Below, one piece after another: positions 1 through 6,262 of a stretch of DNA of 6,389 nt. A program made the position numbers and the translations under genes. Each line of letters begins with the position of its first letter. Position 1 is the first letter of the stretch. Location: contig JAFDET010000182.1 in the NCBI GenBank assembly GCA_019310195.1, positions 1-6,389 on the forward strand, given 5' to 3'. The notes under the pieces were generated by a model. It saw only the letters and a list, made by a program, of their open reading frames with translations, was not told the origin of the DNA and made no database searches. Origin of the DNA: Deltaproteobacteria bacterium (GTDB taxonomy: Bacteria > Myxococcota_A > UBA9160 > JAFDET01).

Positions 1-185
1 TCTGGATCCGCTTCCGTGCGGTCTACACGCTGGCGGGCGCGCCCGATCTCGCGCTCGAGGGCGAGGAGACCGCGCACTTCGAGGGCGATCGCATCCGCCT
101 TCTCGAGGACCGCTTCAGCGACCAGGCGAACCGGAAGCTGACGGCCTGGTACGCCGAGCACGGGGCGAAGCTTCAGGCGACCTAG
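1..185 (+). CDS. NTF2/SnoaL-like family protein, C-terminal part (5' end outside window)
   Basis: The open frame begins at base 3 and gives 60 residues before the TAG at 183-185. The visible part reads as the last strands and closing helix of an NTF2/SnoaL-like cone fold: alternating hydrophobic positions (WIRFRAVYTL), then GEETAHFEGDRIRLLEDRFSD, then a short helix with LTAWYAEHG. The pattern 'G-E-E-x-A-x-F-E-G-D-R-I-x-x-L-E-D' is common in this superfamily, where a strand with an acidic or glycine turn leads into the last strand. Such proteins range from small-molecule isomerases and hydratases to ligand-binding domains, so no reaction can be assigned. Third codon positions are strongly G/C, which supports real coding. 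It converges on the dehydrogenase gene and the two stop codons share bases 183-184. Family assignment is inference from a fragment. Confidence 0.62.
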   Translation, partial: WIRFRAVYTLAGAPDLALEGEETAHFEGDRIRLLEDRFSDQANRKLTAWYAEHGAKLQAT

Positions 186-1039
186 CCGGCCACCCGCTCC
201 GCTTCCTCGGCCTCCCGCGCCACGCGCGCCGAGCCGCGCCGGTTCATCCAGTGGGCCAGCCACGGGCACCAGCGCACGATCCACCAGAAGAGCCGTGCCT
301 CCGGAGTGATCGGGGCCACCACCTTGTTCTTGCGGATCGCCTTGAGGATGCCCTGGGCCAGGCGCTCGGGGGAGTAGGCGCGCCGCGAGAAGGCCTGCAC
401 GGCAAGGCGCCGATTCTCCTGCTCGTCGCCGCCCCGAACTCGCATCTTCCCGACGATGGGCGTGTCGATGATGCCGGGGCAGACGGCCGTGACCCCGATG
501 CCGTGCACCGCCAGCTCGCCGCGCATGGCCTCCGACATCCCCCGCACCGCGAACTTGGTGGCACTGTAGGCGCTCATCGTCCCCACGGCGAAGTAGCCCG
601 CCGTCGACGAGATGTTCACCACGTGGCCCCCGGCCCCGCGCTCGATCATCCTGGGCACGAAGAAGTGACAGCCGTGGATCACGCCCACCAGGTTGATCCC
701 GAGGATCCAGTCCCAATCCTCGAGCGTGGTGTCCACGAAGGTCGCGCTCACGGCGACGCCGGCGTTGTTGACCAGGATGTCCACGGCGGGAATCTCGGCG
801 TGGACGGTCTCGGCGAAGGCGCGCATCTGCTCCCGGTCCGCCACGTCCACCGCGCGCGCCAGCACGGCGCGACCCAGCGCCTCGATCTCGCCGCGAACGG
901 TGTCGAGTCCGGCTTCGTCGATGTCGCAGATCACCAGGTCCGCGCCCCGGCGGGCCAGCGCCAGCGCCGTGGCCCGGCCGATGCCGCTGGCGGCTCCGGT
1001 CACCAGGGCCCAGCGCCCCGACAAGTCGTCCACGTTCAC
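182..1039 (-). CDS. Short-chain dehydrogenase/reductase (SDR), probably NAD-dependent, with aromatic C-terminal extension
   Basis: This 285-residue protein is a classical SDR that oxidises or reduces an alcohol/carbonyl pair with a nicotinamide cofactor. It shows the cofactor loop TGAASGIG (residues 14-21), an Asp at the end of strand 2 (D39 in VICDID, usually favouring NAD over NADP), D65-V66, NNAG (91-94), catalytic N116, S145, Y158 and K162 (YSATK), and PG at 188-189. The core is complete. After it comes a tail of about 50 residues with an aromatic-rich stretch near 251-264 (FWWIVRWCPWLAHW) and then a charged end, which could sit on the membrane surface. The start is GTG at 1039-1037. Its GTGA overlaps the TGA of the CstA gene, and only a weak GAGAGA purine run precedes it, so translation probably depends on coupling. 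It is the last gene of the operon. Substrate unknown; an acyl or hydroxy-acid derivative linked to the synthetase upstream is a guess. Confidence 0.93.
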   Translation of the reverse strand: MNVDDLSGRWALVTGAASGIGRATALALARRGADLVICDIDEAGLDTVRGEIEALGRAVLARAVDVADREQMRAFAETVHAEIPAVDILVNNAGVAVSATFVDTTLEDWDWILGINLVGVIHGCHFFVPRMIERGAGGHVVNISSTAGYFAVGTMSAYSATKFAVRGMSEAMRGELAVHGIGVTAVCPGIIDTPIVGKMRVRGGDEQENRRLAVQAFSRRAYSPERLAQGILKAIRKNKVVAPITPEARLFWWIVRWCPWLAHWMNRRGSARVAREAEEAERVAG

Positions 1040-2733
1040 GGCGTCTCTCTCGCGCTCTCGCCGTCGCGCAGCCCCATCAGGAGCTTGCTGCCTTCCAGCA
1101 GGACCCACACGTCGGCGGCCAGGATGATGGATCCCATCACGGCCAGCAGCCAGCGTTGCTCGAAATCGGCGAAGTAGCCGGCCAGCTCGCCCAGCATGGC
1201 CGTGATGGTGGCGGCCGCGACCATCATCATGGGAATCAGGGTGTAGAGGTAAGGCCGGCCCTGGCGTCGCAGCCAGATGCTCACCACCAGCAGGGTTATG
1301 CCCGCCACCACCTGGTTGGTGGTGCCGAAGAGCGGCCACAGCAGCAGCCCGCCCTTGCCGCCGGCCTGGGTCACTGCCAGCACCAGCGCTGCGCCGATGC
1401 CGAGGCCCGCCGCCAGGAAGCGATTGGTGAGGGGCCTCACGCCGGGGTACTTCGGTACGTAGTACTCGGCCAGCTCGGTGATGACCAGGCGCTGGATGCG
1501 CGCGGCGGTGTCCAGCGAGGTCGCCGCGAAGGCGATCACCATCACCGCGATGAACGTCTTGCCGGTCTCCAGCGGAACGCCCACCGCGGACACGAAGTGG
1601 GCGCCGCCCTCGACGAAGGCGCCCAGCTTGGGTCCCAGCCCCGACGCGGCGGACCAGCTGGCGTAGTGGCTGTGCCACTCGCCCGCCGTGGCGAAGCCGG
1701 CGGTGGAGGCCAGCACCGCCAGCAGACCCAGGGTTCCCTCGCCCAGCATGCCGCCGTAGCCGATGGGTCGCGCGTCGGTCATGCAGGCCACCTGCTTGGA
1801 GGTGGTGCCCGACGACACCAGGCCGTGGAAGCCCGAGATCGCACCGCAGGCGATGGTGATGAACAGGAACGGGATCAGGGGCGGGGCGCCTTCCGGCCAC
1901 AGGCGTACCGCTGGGGCCTGGACGGTGGGCTGCAGGATCACCAGTCCCAGGGTCAGGAGCGTGAGGCCGGTCAGGAGCTGGTGGGAGTTCAGGTAGTCGC
2001 GGGGCTGGAGCAGCAGCCAGACCGGCAGCACCGAGGCCACGAAGGAGTAGGCCATCAGGAGCAAGACCCAGGTCCCGACGGAGATCTCGGCGATCGCCGG
2101 GACTGCCTCGGCGAAGGCGTTGCCGTAGAAGATGGCCGCCAGCAGCAGCACGTAGCCCACCAGGGACGGCGCCAGGATCCCCACGCTGCTGCGGTAGACC
2201 AGCCAGCCCAGCGCCATGGCGACCACGATCTGCACCCAGATGGGGAAGATCGAGCCGGGTGTCTGCACGAAGAGCGTGCCGATGATGAAGGCGAAGACCG
2301 CGAGCACGATCCAGATCAGGAAGGAGATGATCAGCAGGAAGAGGGTGCGCACGCGGGGGCTGATGACCTGGCCGGCGATCTCGCCGATGGAGCTGCCGCG
2401 GTTGCGCAGGCTGATGACCAGCGCGGCAAAGTCGTGCACCGCACCCATCAGCACCGTGCCCACCGTCACCCACAGCAGCGCCGGAAGCCAGCCCCAGATC
2501 ACGGCCAGGGCCGGCCCGACGATGGGCGCCGCGCCGGCGATGGACGTGTAGTGGTGGCCCCAGAGGACGTGCTTGGGCGTGGGGACGAAGTCCACCCCGT
2601 CCTCCAGCTCGCGCGAGGGGACGGGCTCGTCGTCGCGCAGGCCGAAGACCCGCGCGGACAGGAAGCGCGAGTAGTACCGGTAGCCCACGGCGAATACGGC
2701 GAAGACCACGGCGGCGAGCAGCGCGGCGTTCAT
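1036..2733 (-). CDS. cstA: CstA-family carbon starvation protein (inner-membrane transporter)
   Basis: This 565-residue polytopic membrane protein has roughly 14-16 hydrophobic segments. CstA family hallmarks are clear: GHHYTSIAGAAPIVGP (59-74), GAVHDF (97-102), GFHGLVSSGTTSKQ (301-314), GYGGMLGEG (325-333), TSLDTAARIQR (405-415) and LWPLFGTTNQVVA (465-477). Characterised relatives in enterobacteria (CstA, BtsT) take up pyruvate and have been linked to peptide use during carbon limitation; which substrate this one carries is not visible. It is shorter than the roughly 700-residue E. coli forms but has both the conserved N-terminal and C-terminal motifs, so it looks like a complete compact version. 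ATG at 2733-2731 overlaps the TGA of the acyl-CoA synthetase gene as ATGA. No clear Shine-Dalgarno precedes it, which fits reinitiation by ribosomes finishing the upstream gene. The symbol is a family name and does not claim orthology to E. coli cstA. Confidence 0.95.
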   Translation of the reverse strand: MNAALLAAVVFAVFAVGYRYYSRFLSARVFGLRDDEPVPSRELEDGVDFVPTPKHVLWGHHYTSIAGAAPIVGPALAVIWGWLPALLWVTVGTVLMGAVHDFAALVISLRNRGSSIGEIAGQVISPRVRTLFLLIISFLIWIVLAVFAFIIGTLFVQTPGSIFPIWVQIVVAMALGWLVYRSSVGILAPSLVGYVLLLAAIFYGNAFAEAVPAIAEISVGTWVLLLMAYSFVASVLPVWLLLQPRDYLNSHQLLTGLTLLTLGLVILQPTVQAPAVRLWPEGAPPLIPFLFITIACGAISGFHGLVSSGTTSKQVACMTDARPIGYGGMLGEGTLGLLAVLASTAGFATAGEWHSHYASWSAASGLGPKLGAFVEGGAHFVSAVGVPLETGKTFIAVMVIAFAATSLDTAARIQRLVITELAEYYVPKYPGVRPLTNRFLAAGLGIGAALVLAVTQAGGKGGLLLWPLFGTTNQVVAGITLLVVSIWLRRQGRPYLYTLIPMMMVAAATITAMLGELAGYFADFEQRWLLAVMGSIILAADVWVLLEGSKLLMGLRDGESARETP

Positions 2734-4430
2734 CGAGAGTCTGGCGCGGCGAAGCGGGACGCCTGGCCCCGCAGCTCGGTCTTCAGGAGCTTGCCCGATG
2801 CGTTTCGGGGCAGGGGCGCATCCACGAACTCGACGAACTCGGGGACCTTGAACGACGCCATGTGGGCCGCCACGTGGGCGCGCACGGCTTCCTCGCCCAG
2901 CTCCGAGCCCGGCACCCGGCGCACCACCGCCTTGACCCGCTCGCCCAGCTCGGCGTCGGGTACGCCCACGATGGCGGCCTCGTCGATCTCCGGGTGGTCG
3001 GCCAGGCAGTTCTCGATCTCCACGCAGTACACGTTCTCGCCGCCGCGCAGGATCATGTCCTTGGCCCGGTCCACCACGTAGAGGAAGCCGTCGTCGTCGC
3101 AGTAGCCCAGGTCGCCGGTGAGGAGCCATCCGTCCTGAACCGTCTCGGCGCTGGCGTCGGGGCGGTTCCAGTAGCCGGGCGTGACGCTGGGCCCGCGGAA
3201 GCAGACCTCGCCGAGTTGGCCGGGCGCGACCGGCCGGCCCTGCTCGTCGCGGATCTCCAGGTCGAGCCCCGGGATGGGCAGGCCCGCCGACGTCTTGCGC
3301 TCCAGCAGGGCGCGCCCGCCGCACGTGGTCGCGACGCCGTGGGTTTCGGTGAGCCCGTAGGCGTTTGCAAAGGAGGGCTCGATGGGCAGCACCTCCTGGG
3401 CCTTCTCGATGGTCTCGGGTGCGGTCGGCGCGCCGCCGAAGGAGATGGCCTTGAGGCTGGAGAGGTCGTAGTCGCCCACCTTGGGGTGGTGCACCACGCG
3501 GTGCAGCATCGTCGGGATCGCGCCCCAGCTCTGCACTCGCTCGCGCTCCACCAGCGCCATCACCTTCTCGGGATCGAAGCGGCCCTCCAGGAAGACCATG
3601 CGGGCGCCGGCGGTCAGCAGGGCGCAGACGTTGGAGTGGAGCCCGCCCACGTGGAAGAGCGGCGACGAGAGCAGGCTCACCGTCTGGCCCCCGCCGCCGG
3701 CCGCTGCGGGATCGCCGTCGGCCAGGGCCGTGGACACCCGTGCGAACAGGATGCCCAGCACCTGGGCGATGGTGCCGCGGTGGGTGGTGATGCAGCCCTT
3801 GGAGCGCCCCGTGGTGCCCGACGTGTAGAGGATCACCCAGGGGTCGTCTTCCGCGATGGGCTCGTCGGGAACCGTGTCGCAGGGCCGGAGCAGCTCGCCG
3901 ATCGGCAGCGTGCCCGGCGGCGGGCTCTCGCCGATGTAGAAGATGCGCTCCAGGTCGGGGGCCTCCCGTGCGACCTGCTCCACCCGGGGCCAGAGGCGCT
4001 CGTCCACCACCAGGGCCCTCGCGCCGGAGTCGCGCAGGCCGTAGTCCAGCTCCTCGGCCGCCCACCAGCCGTTCAGGCCCACTCCGATTCCGCCCAGGGA
4101 CGTGGCGCCGAACAGCGCCACGATCCACTCGGGGCAGTTGTACGACAGCACCGCCAGGCGGTCGCCGCCGCCGAAGCCGTGCTCGTCGCGCAGGGCGCGG
4201 GCCGCGCCCCAGCACAGGCGCGCGAAGTCGGCGTAGGAGATGCGCCGCTCGCCGTAGACCATGCAGTCGGCGTCGCCGCGCGCGGCGGCCGTCTGGACCA
4301 GGTCTCGCAGCGACGGCTGGCGGTTCTTGAAGTTCTGCTGGGGGCGTCCGCCGACCTCTTCGACGACCAGCTCGAACGGAGCGCCGTGTGCGGTCAGCTG
4401 CGCTCGGATCTCTGCAAGCGATTCGGCCAT
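2730..4430 (-). CDS. AMP-forming acyl-CoA synthetase (class I adenylate-forming enzyme)
   Basis: This 566-residue enzyme joins a carboxylic acid to CoA through an acyl-adenylate, using ATP. All core motifs are present: P-loop YTSGTTGRSKG (202-212), YGLTET (358-363), TGD (438-440), the hinge DRAKDMILRGGENVY (454-468), and C-terminal PRNASGKLLK (541-550) with the catalytic lysine at K547. The arrangement matches fatty-acid or aryl-acid CoA ligases; chain length and substrate cannot be told from motifs. The start chosen is ATG at 4430-4428, because GGAGAGG lies just upstream with ideal spacing. A longer in-frame reading back to 4529 would translate into the inverted repeat and adds low-complexity, basic residues unlike the family's N terminus. 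It is the first gene of the operon with the CstA transporter and the SDR, and its stop overlaps the transporter start. A small glycine/alanine loop (about 238-248, DGDPAAAGGGG) is an unconserved-looking insertion. Confidence 0.95.
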   Translation of the reverse strand: MAESLAEIRAQLTAHGAPFELVVEEVGGRPQQNFKNRQPSLRDLVQTAAARGDADCMVYGERRISYADFARLCWGAARALRDEHGFGGGDRLAVLSYNCPEWIVALFGATSLGGIGVGLNGWWAAEELDYGLRDSGARALVVDERLWPRVEQVAREAPDLERIFYIGESPPPGTLPIGELLRPCDTVPDEPIAEDDPWVILYTSGTTGRSKGCITTHRGTIAQVLGILFARVSTALADGDPAAAGGGGQTVSLLSSPLFHVGGLHSNVCALLTAGARMVFLEGRFDPEKVMALVERERVQSWGAIPTMLHRVVHHPKVGDYDLSSLKAISFGGAPTAPETIEKAQEVLPIEPSFANAYGLTETHGVATTCGGRALLERKTSAGLPIPGLDLEIRDEQGRPVAPGQLGEVCFRGPSVTPGYWNRPDASAETVQDGWLLTGDLGYCDDDGFLYVVDRAKDMILRGGENVYCVEIENCLADHPEIDEAAIVGVPDAELGERVKAVVRRVPGSELGEEAVRAHVAAHMASFKVPEFVEFVDAPLPRNASGKLLKTELRGQASRFAAPDSR

Positions 4431-4433
4431 ACA

Positions 4434-4440
4434 CCTCTCC
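4434..4440 (-). promoter_or_regulatory. Ribosome binding site of the acyl-CoA synthetase gene
   Basis: Read on the minus strand, GGAGAGG precedes the ATG at 4430; the GGAG core is six bases from the start codon. It is one of the two strong Shine-Dalgarno sequences in the window (the other is that of the AbgT gene) and decides the start over the in-frame upstream ATGs at 4529 and inside the repeat. It overlaps an 8-base stretch (4432-4439) that is perfectly complementary to 4484-4491 in the repeat upstream. Confidence 0.8.
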
Positions 4441-4454
4441 CGGAAGCGGGGTCC

Positions 4455-4616
4455 AGATCCCATCTCACAGACCCGGACCGAGCGAGAGGTGGAGATTCGG
4501 TCCGCTGGCAAGGCGCGCGACCGAGCCATAGCCGTAGCTACGGCGCAGGGAGCGCAACGCCGCCAGCGGGCCGAAGATCCTCCTCTCGCGACGGGAGGGT
4601 CTGTGAGATGGGCTCT
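4455..4616. repeat. Large imperfect inverted repeat (MITE-like or palindromic intergenic element)
   Basis: The outer arms 4459-4474 and 4597-4612 are perfect 16-bp inverted copies (cccatctcacagaccc). Three more matched bases follow outward after one mismatch. Aligned inward without gaps, arms 4459-4509 and 4562-4612 match at 41 of 51 positions by my count. The middle holds a perfect 14-bp palindrome, gccgtagctacggc (4531-4544), offset by two bases from the arm axis, so the halves differ by a small indel. It lies wholly between the AbgT gene stop and the acyl-CoA synthetase start. No T-run follows the hairpin on either strand, so it is not a standard intrinsic terminator, and I see no clear target-site duplication outside the arms. 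A non-autonomous mobile element, a dispersed palindromic repeat, or a structured leader all remain possible. Confidence 0.85.
4475..4503. repeat. Local hairpin inside the left arm of the inverted repeat
   Basis: ggaccga (4475-4481) and tcggtcc (4497-4503) are perfect 7-bp inverted copies around a 15-base loop. On the minus-strand transcript the loop carries the sequence complementary to the downstream ribosome binding site. The same bases can alternatively pair with the other arm of the large repeat, so the two folds are mutually exclusive. Confidence 0.6.
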
Positions 4617-4639
4617 ACCCTACCACGCCTGCCGCGCGG

Positions 4640-6262
4640 CTACGGCGCGTAGGTCAGGGGCCCGCCGGGGCCGAGTGGCGCGCCGCTCAGCATCCACAGC
4701 ACCAGCAGTGTGGTCCAGGTCAGCCCGAAGACGATCGCGTAGGGCAGCATCAGCGCCACCAGGGTTCCGATGCCGGCGCGCGGCACGTAGCGCTGCATGA
4801 AGACCAGGATGATCACCACGTAGGGGTTGAGCGGCGTGATCACGTTGGAGACCGAGTCGCCCACCCGGTAGGCGGCCTGGGTCAGCTCGGCGCTGATGCC
4901 CACCTGCATGAACATGGGCACGAACACCGGCGCGAAGAAGGCGTACTTGGCCGACATGGAGCCGATGAACAGGTTCCCGACCATGACCACGCCGACGAAC
5001 GCGGCCATGAGCAGGGTGGGGGGCAGCTGCGCGCGCGTCAGCGCCTGCCCGCCGCTGATGGCCAGCATCTCGCCCAGGCCGGAGTGGCGGAAGTATTCGA
5101 TGAACTGCGCGGCGAAGAAGGCCAGCACGATGTAGGGGCCCATGGCGGCCATGGTCTCGCCCAGGATCCGGGCCACGTCCTTGTCGCTGCGGGTGGCGCC
5201 GGTCACCACGCCGTAGACCAGCCCGGGAACGAAGAAGCCCAGGAAGATCAGCGGCACGATCGCCGACACCCAGCGCGGGAAGCGGCCGGACATGCCGTGG
5301 AGAGGCGCTCCGGGAATCCAGGTCGCGGCCAGCATCACGGCCAGCGCCACGAGCGCCGCGAGACCGGCCCTGCGCAGACCGCGGCGCTCCAGGTCGCTCA
5401 GCTCGGGCGCGGCGTCGGCTTCCGCGCTGCCGGCGCCGCCCTCCTCGACGGACTTGGCGTGGAAGCGCGGCTCGACCCAGAAGGCCGTCACCGCCCAGCC
5501 CACCGCCACCAGCAGGAAGGTGGACGCGATCATGAACCACCAGTTGGCGGTGGCCGCGACCGCATAGCCCGGGTCCAGGATGCGCGCCCCGGACTCGGAC
5601 AGGCCGGCCAGCAGCGGATCGAGCGCCGTGATCGACAGGTTGGCGCTGAAGCCGGCGGACGTTCCCGCGAAGACCGCCGCCAGGCCTACGAGCGGCGAGC
5701 GTCCCGCCTGCCGGTAGAGCGCCATGGCTACCGGGGGGAGCACCACGTAGCCAGCGTCGAGGGCGACCGACGAGAGCACGCCCACCAGGAAGACCGTCGG
5801 CGTGAGCAGCGCCTGGGGCATGCCCACCAGCGTGGCCTTGAGCAGCGCGCCGATGAATCCGGTGCGCTCGGCCAGGCCGATGCCCAGCATGCCCACCAGC
5901 ACGATCGCCAGCGGTGGGAAGTTCTTGAAGTTGGCCACCAGGCTGGAGATCGCCCAGTAGAGGCCGTCCGAGGAGAGCAGGCTCACGGCCCGCACCGGAA
6001 CCGCCACACGCTCGCGCACCACGTCACCGGTCGCGGGGTCCAGCTGCGCGACCGTGAGCGCACGACCGGAGAGCGGATCCATCACCGGCTGGCCTGCGGC
6101 GTCGAGGACCGGGACCTGCAGCTCCCGGGTCACGGTCTTCTGGACACTCCAGTCCAGGGAGACGGCCAGCTGAGACAGGCCCATCACCGTCAGGGCGCCC
6201 AGCAGGAACAGCGTGGCGGGATCGGGCAGCGCGTTGCCCACGCGCTCGATGCGGTCAAGCAC
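4640..6262 (-). CDS. AbgT-family transporter (p-aminobenzoyl-glutamate transporter family)
   Basis: This 540-residue inner-membrane protein has about a dozen hydrophobic segments. Family marks are AGTSAGFSANLSITALDP (199-216), MVGNLFIGSMSAKYAFFAPV (427-446) and GDSVSNVITPLNPY (468-481), the conserved hairpin and substrate-site regions of AbgT proteins. Residues 36-92 form a polar segment between the first two hydrophobic regions, as is usual in this family. Known members either take up p-aminobenzoyl-glutamate (E. coli AbgT) or have been described as exporting p-aminobenzoate and sulfonamides (MtrF, YdaH); direction and substrate here are not visible, and no amidohydrolase partners (AbgA/AbgB) are in the window. 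The start is GTG at 6262-6260, behind GGAGGGAGA (6277-6269). It overlaps the end of the upstream VanZ-like gene by 8 bases, so the two are probably co-transcribed. Full length for the family, with no breaks seen. Confidence 0.93.
   Translation of the reverse strand: MLDRIERVGNALPDPATLFLLGALTVMGLSQLAVSLDWSVQKTVTRELQVPVLDAAGQPVMDPLSGRALTVAQLDPATGDVVRERVAVPVRAVSLLSSDGLYWAISSLVANFKNFPPLAIVLVGMLGIGLAERTGFIGALLKATLVGMPQALLTPTVFLVGVLSSVALDAGYVVLPPVAMALYRQAGRSPLVGLAAVFAGTSAGFSANLSITALDPLLAGLSESGARILDPGYAVAATANWWFMIASTFLLVAVGWAVTAFWVEPRFHAKSVEEGGAGSAEADAAPELSDLERRGLRRAGLAALVALAVMLAATWIPGAPLHGMSGRFPRWVSAIVPLIFLGFFVPGLVYGVVTGATRSDKDVARILGETMAAMGPYIVLAFFAAQFIEYFRHSGLGEMLAISGGQALTRAQLPPTLLMAAFVGVVMVGNLFIGSMSAKYAFFAPVFVPMFMQVGISAELTQAAYRVGDSVSNVITPLNPYVVIILVFMQRYVPRAGIGTLVALMLPYAIVFGLTWTTLLVLWMLSGAPLGPGGPLTYAP

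Noticed and set aside
182..2473. Single 763-residue minus-strand reading through the SDR and into the CstA region
   Set aside because: Only the last 285 residues are a real protein; the rest is an Arg/Gly/His-rich frame antiphase to CstA, kept open by high GC.
1156..3081. Long plus-strand open frame opposite CstA and the synthetase
   Set aside because: Its composition is His/Gln/Arg-rich with no recognisable motif, typical of the antisense shadow of a GC-rich gene.
1036..4434. Possible 1132-residue fusion of a synthetase-like region with CstA
   Set aside because: The first half is the wrong frame over the acyl-CoA synthetase gene. The true synthetase ends at 2730 in another frame, and CstA has its own ATG at 2733.
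4431..4529. 33-residue N-terminal extension of the acyl-CoA synthetase
   Set aside because: It would be translated from the inverted repeat, and a strong Shine-Dalgarno marks the ATG at 4430 instead.
4475..4560. Sigma-70-like promoter for the acyl-CoA synthetase operon
   Set aside because: TTGCGC and TATGGC occur on the minus strand but about 21 bases apart, and no better pair was seen; not supportable.
4455..4616. Intrinsic terminator for the AbgT transcript
   Set aside because: The stem is long and interrupted and no U-tract follows on either strand. Some other transcript-end role cannot be excluded, but the standard form is absent.
4631..4648. Second repeat fragment next to the AbgT stop (gctacggcgc at 4639-4648 matches 4537-4546; gccgcgcggc at 4631-4640 is palindromic)
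   Set aside because: A 10-base match in such GC-rich DNA is likely chance, and most of it is the coding end of the AbgT gene.
2862..4652. Plus-strand 596-residue open frame opposite the acyl-CoA synthetase
   Set aside because: It has no family motifs, is antisense to a gene with complete catalytic motifs, and crosses the inverted repeat; it is a shadow.
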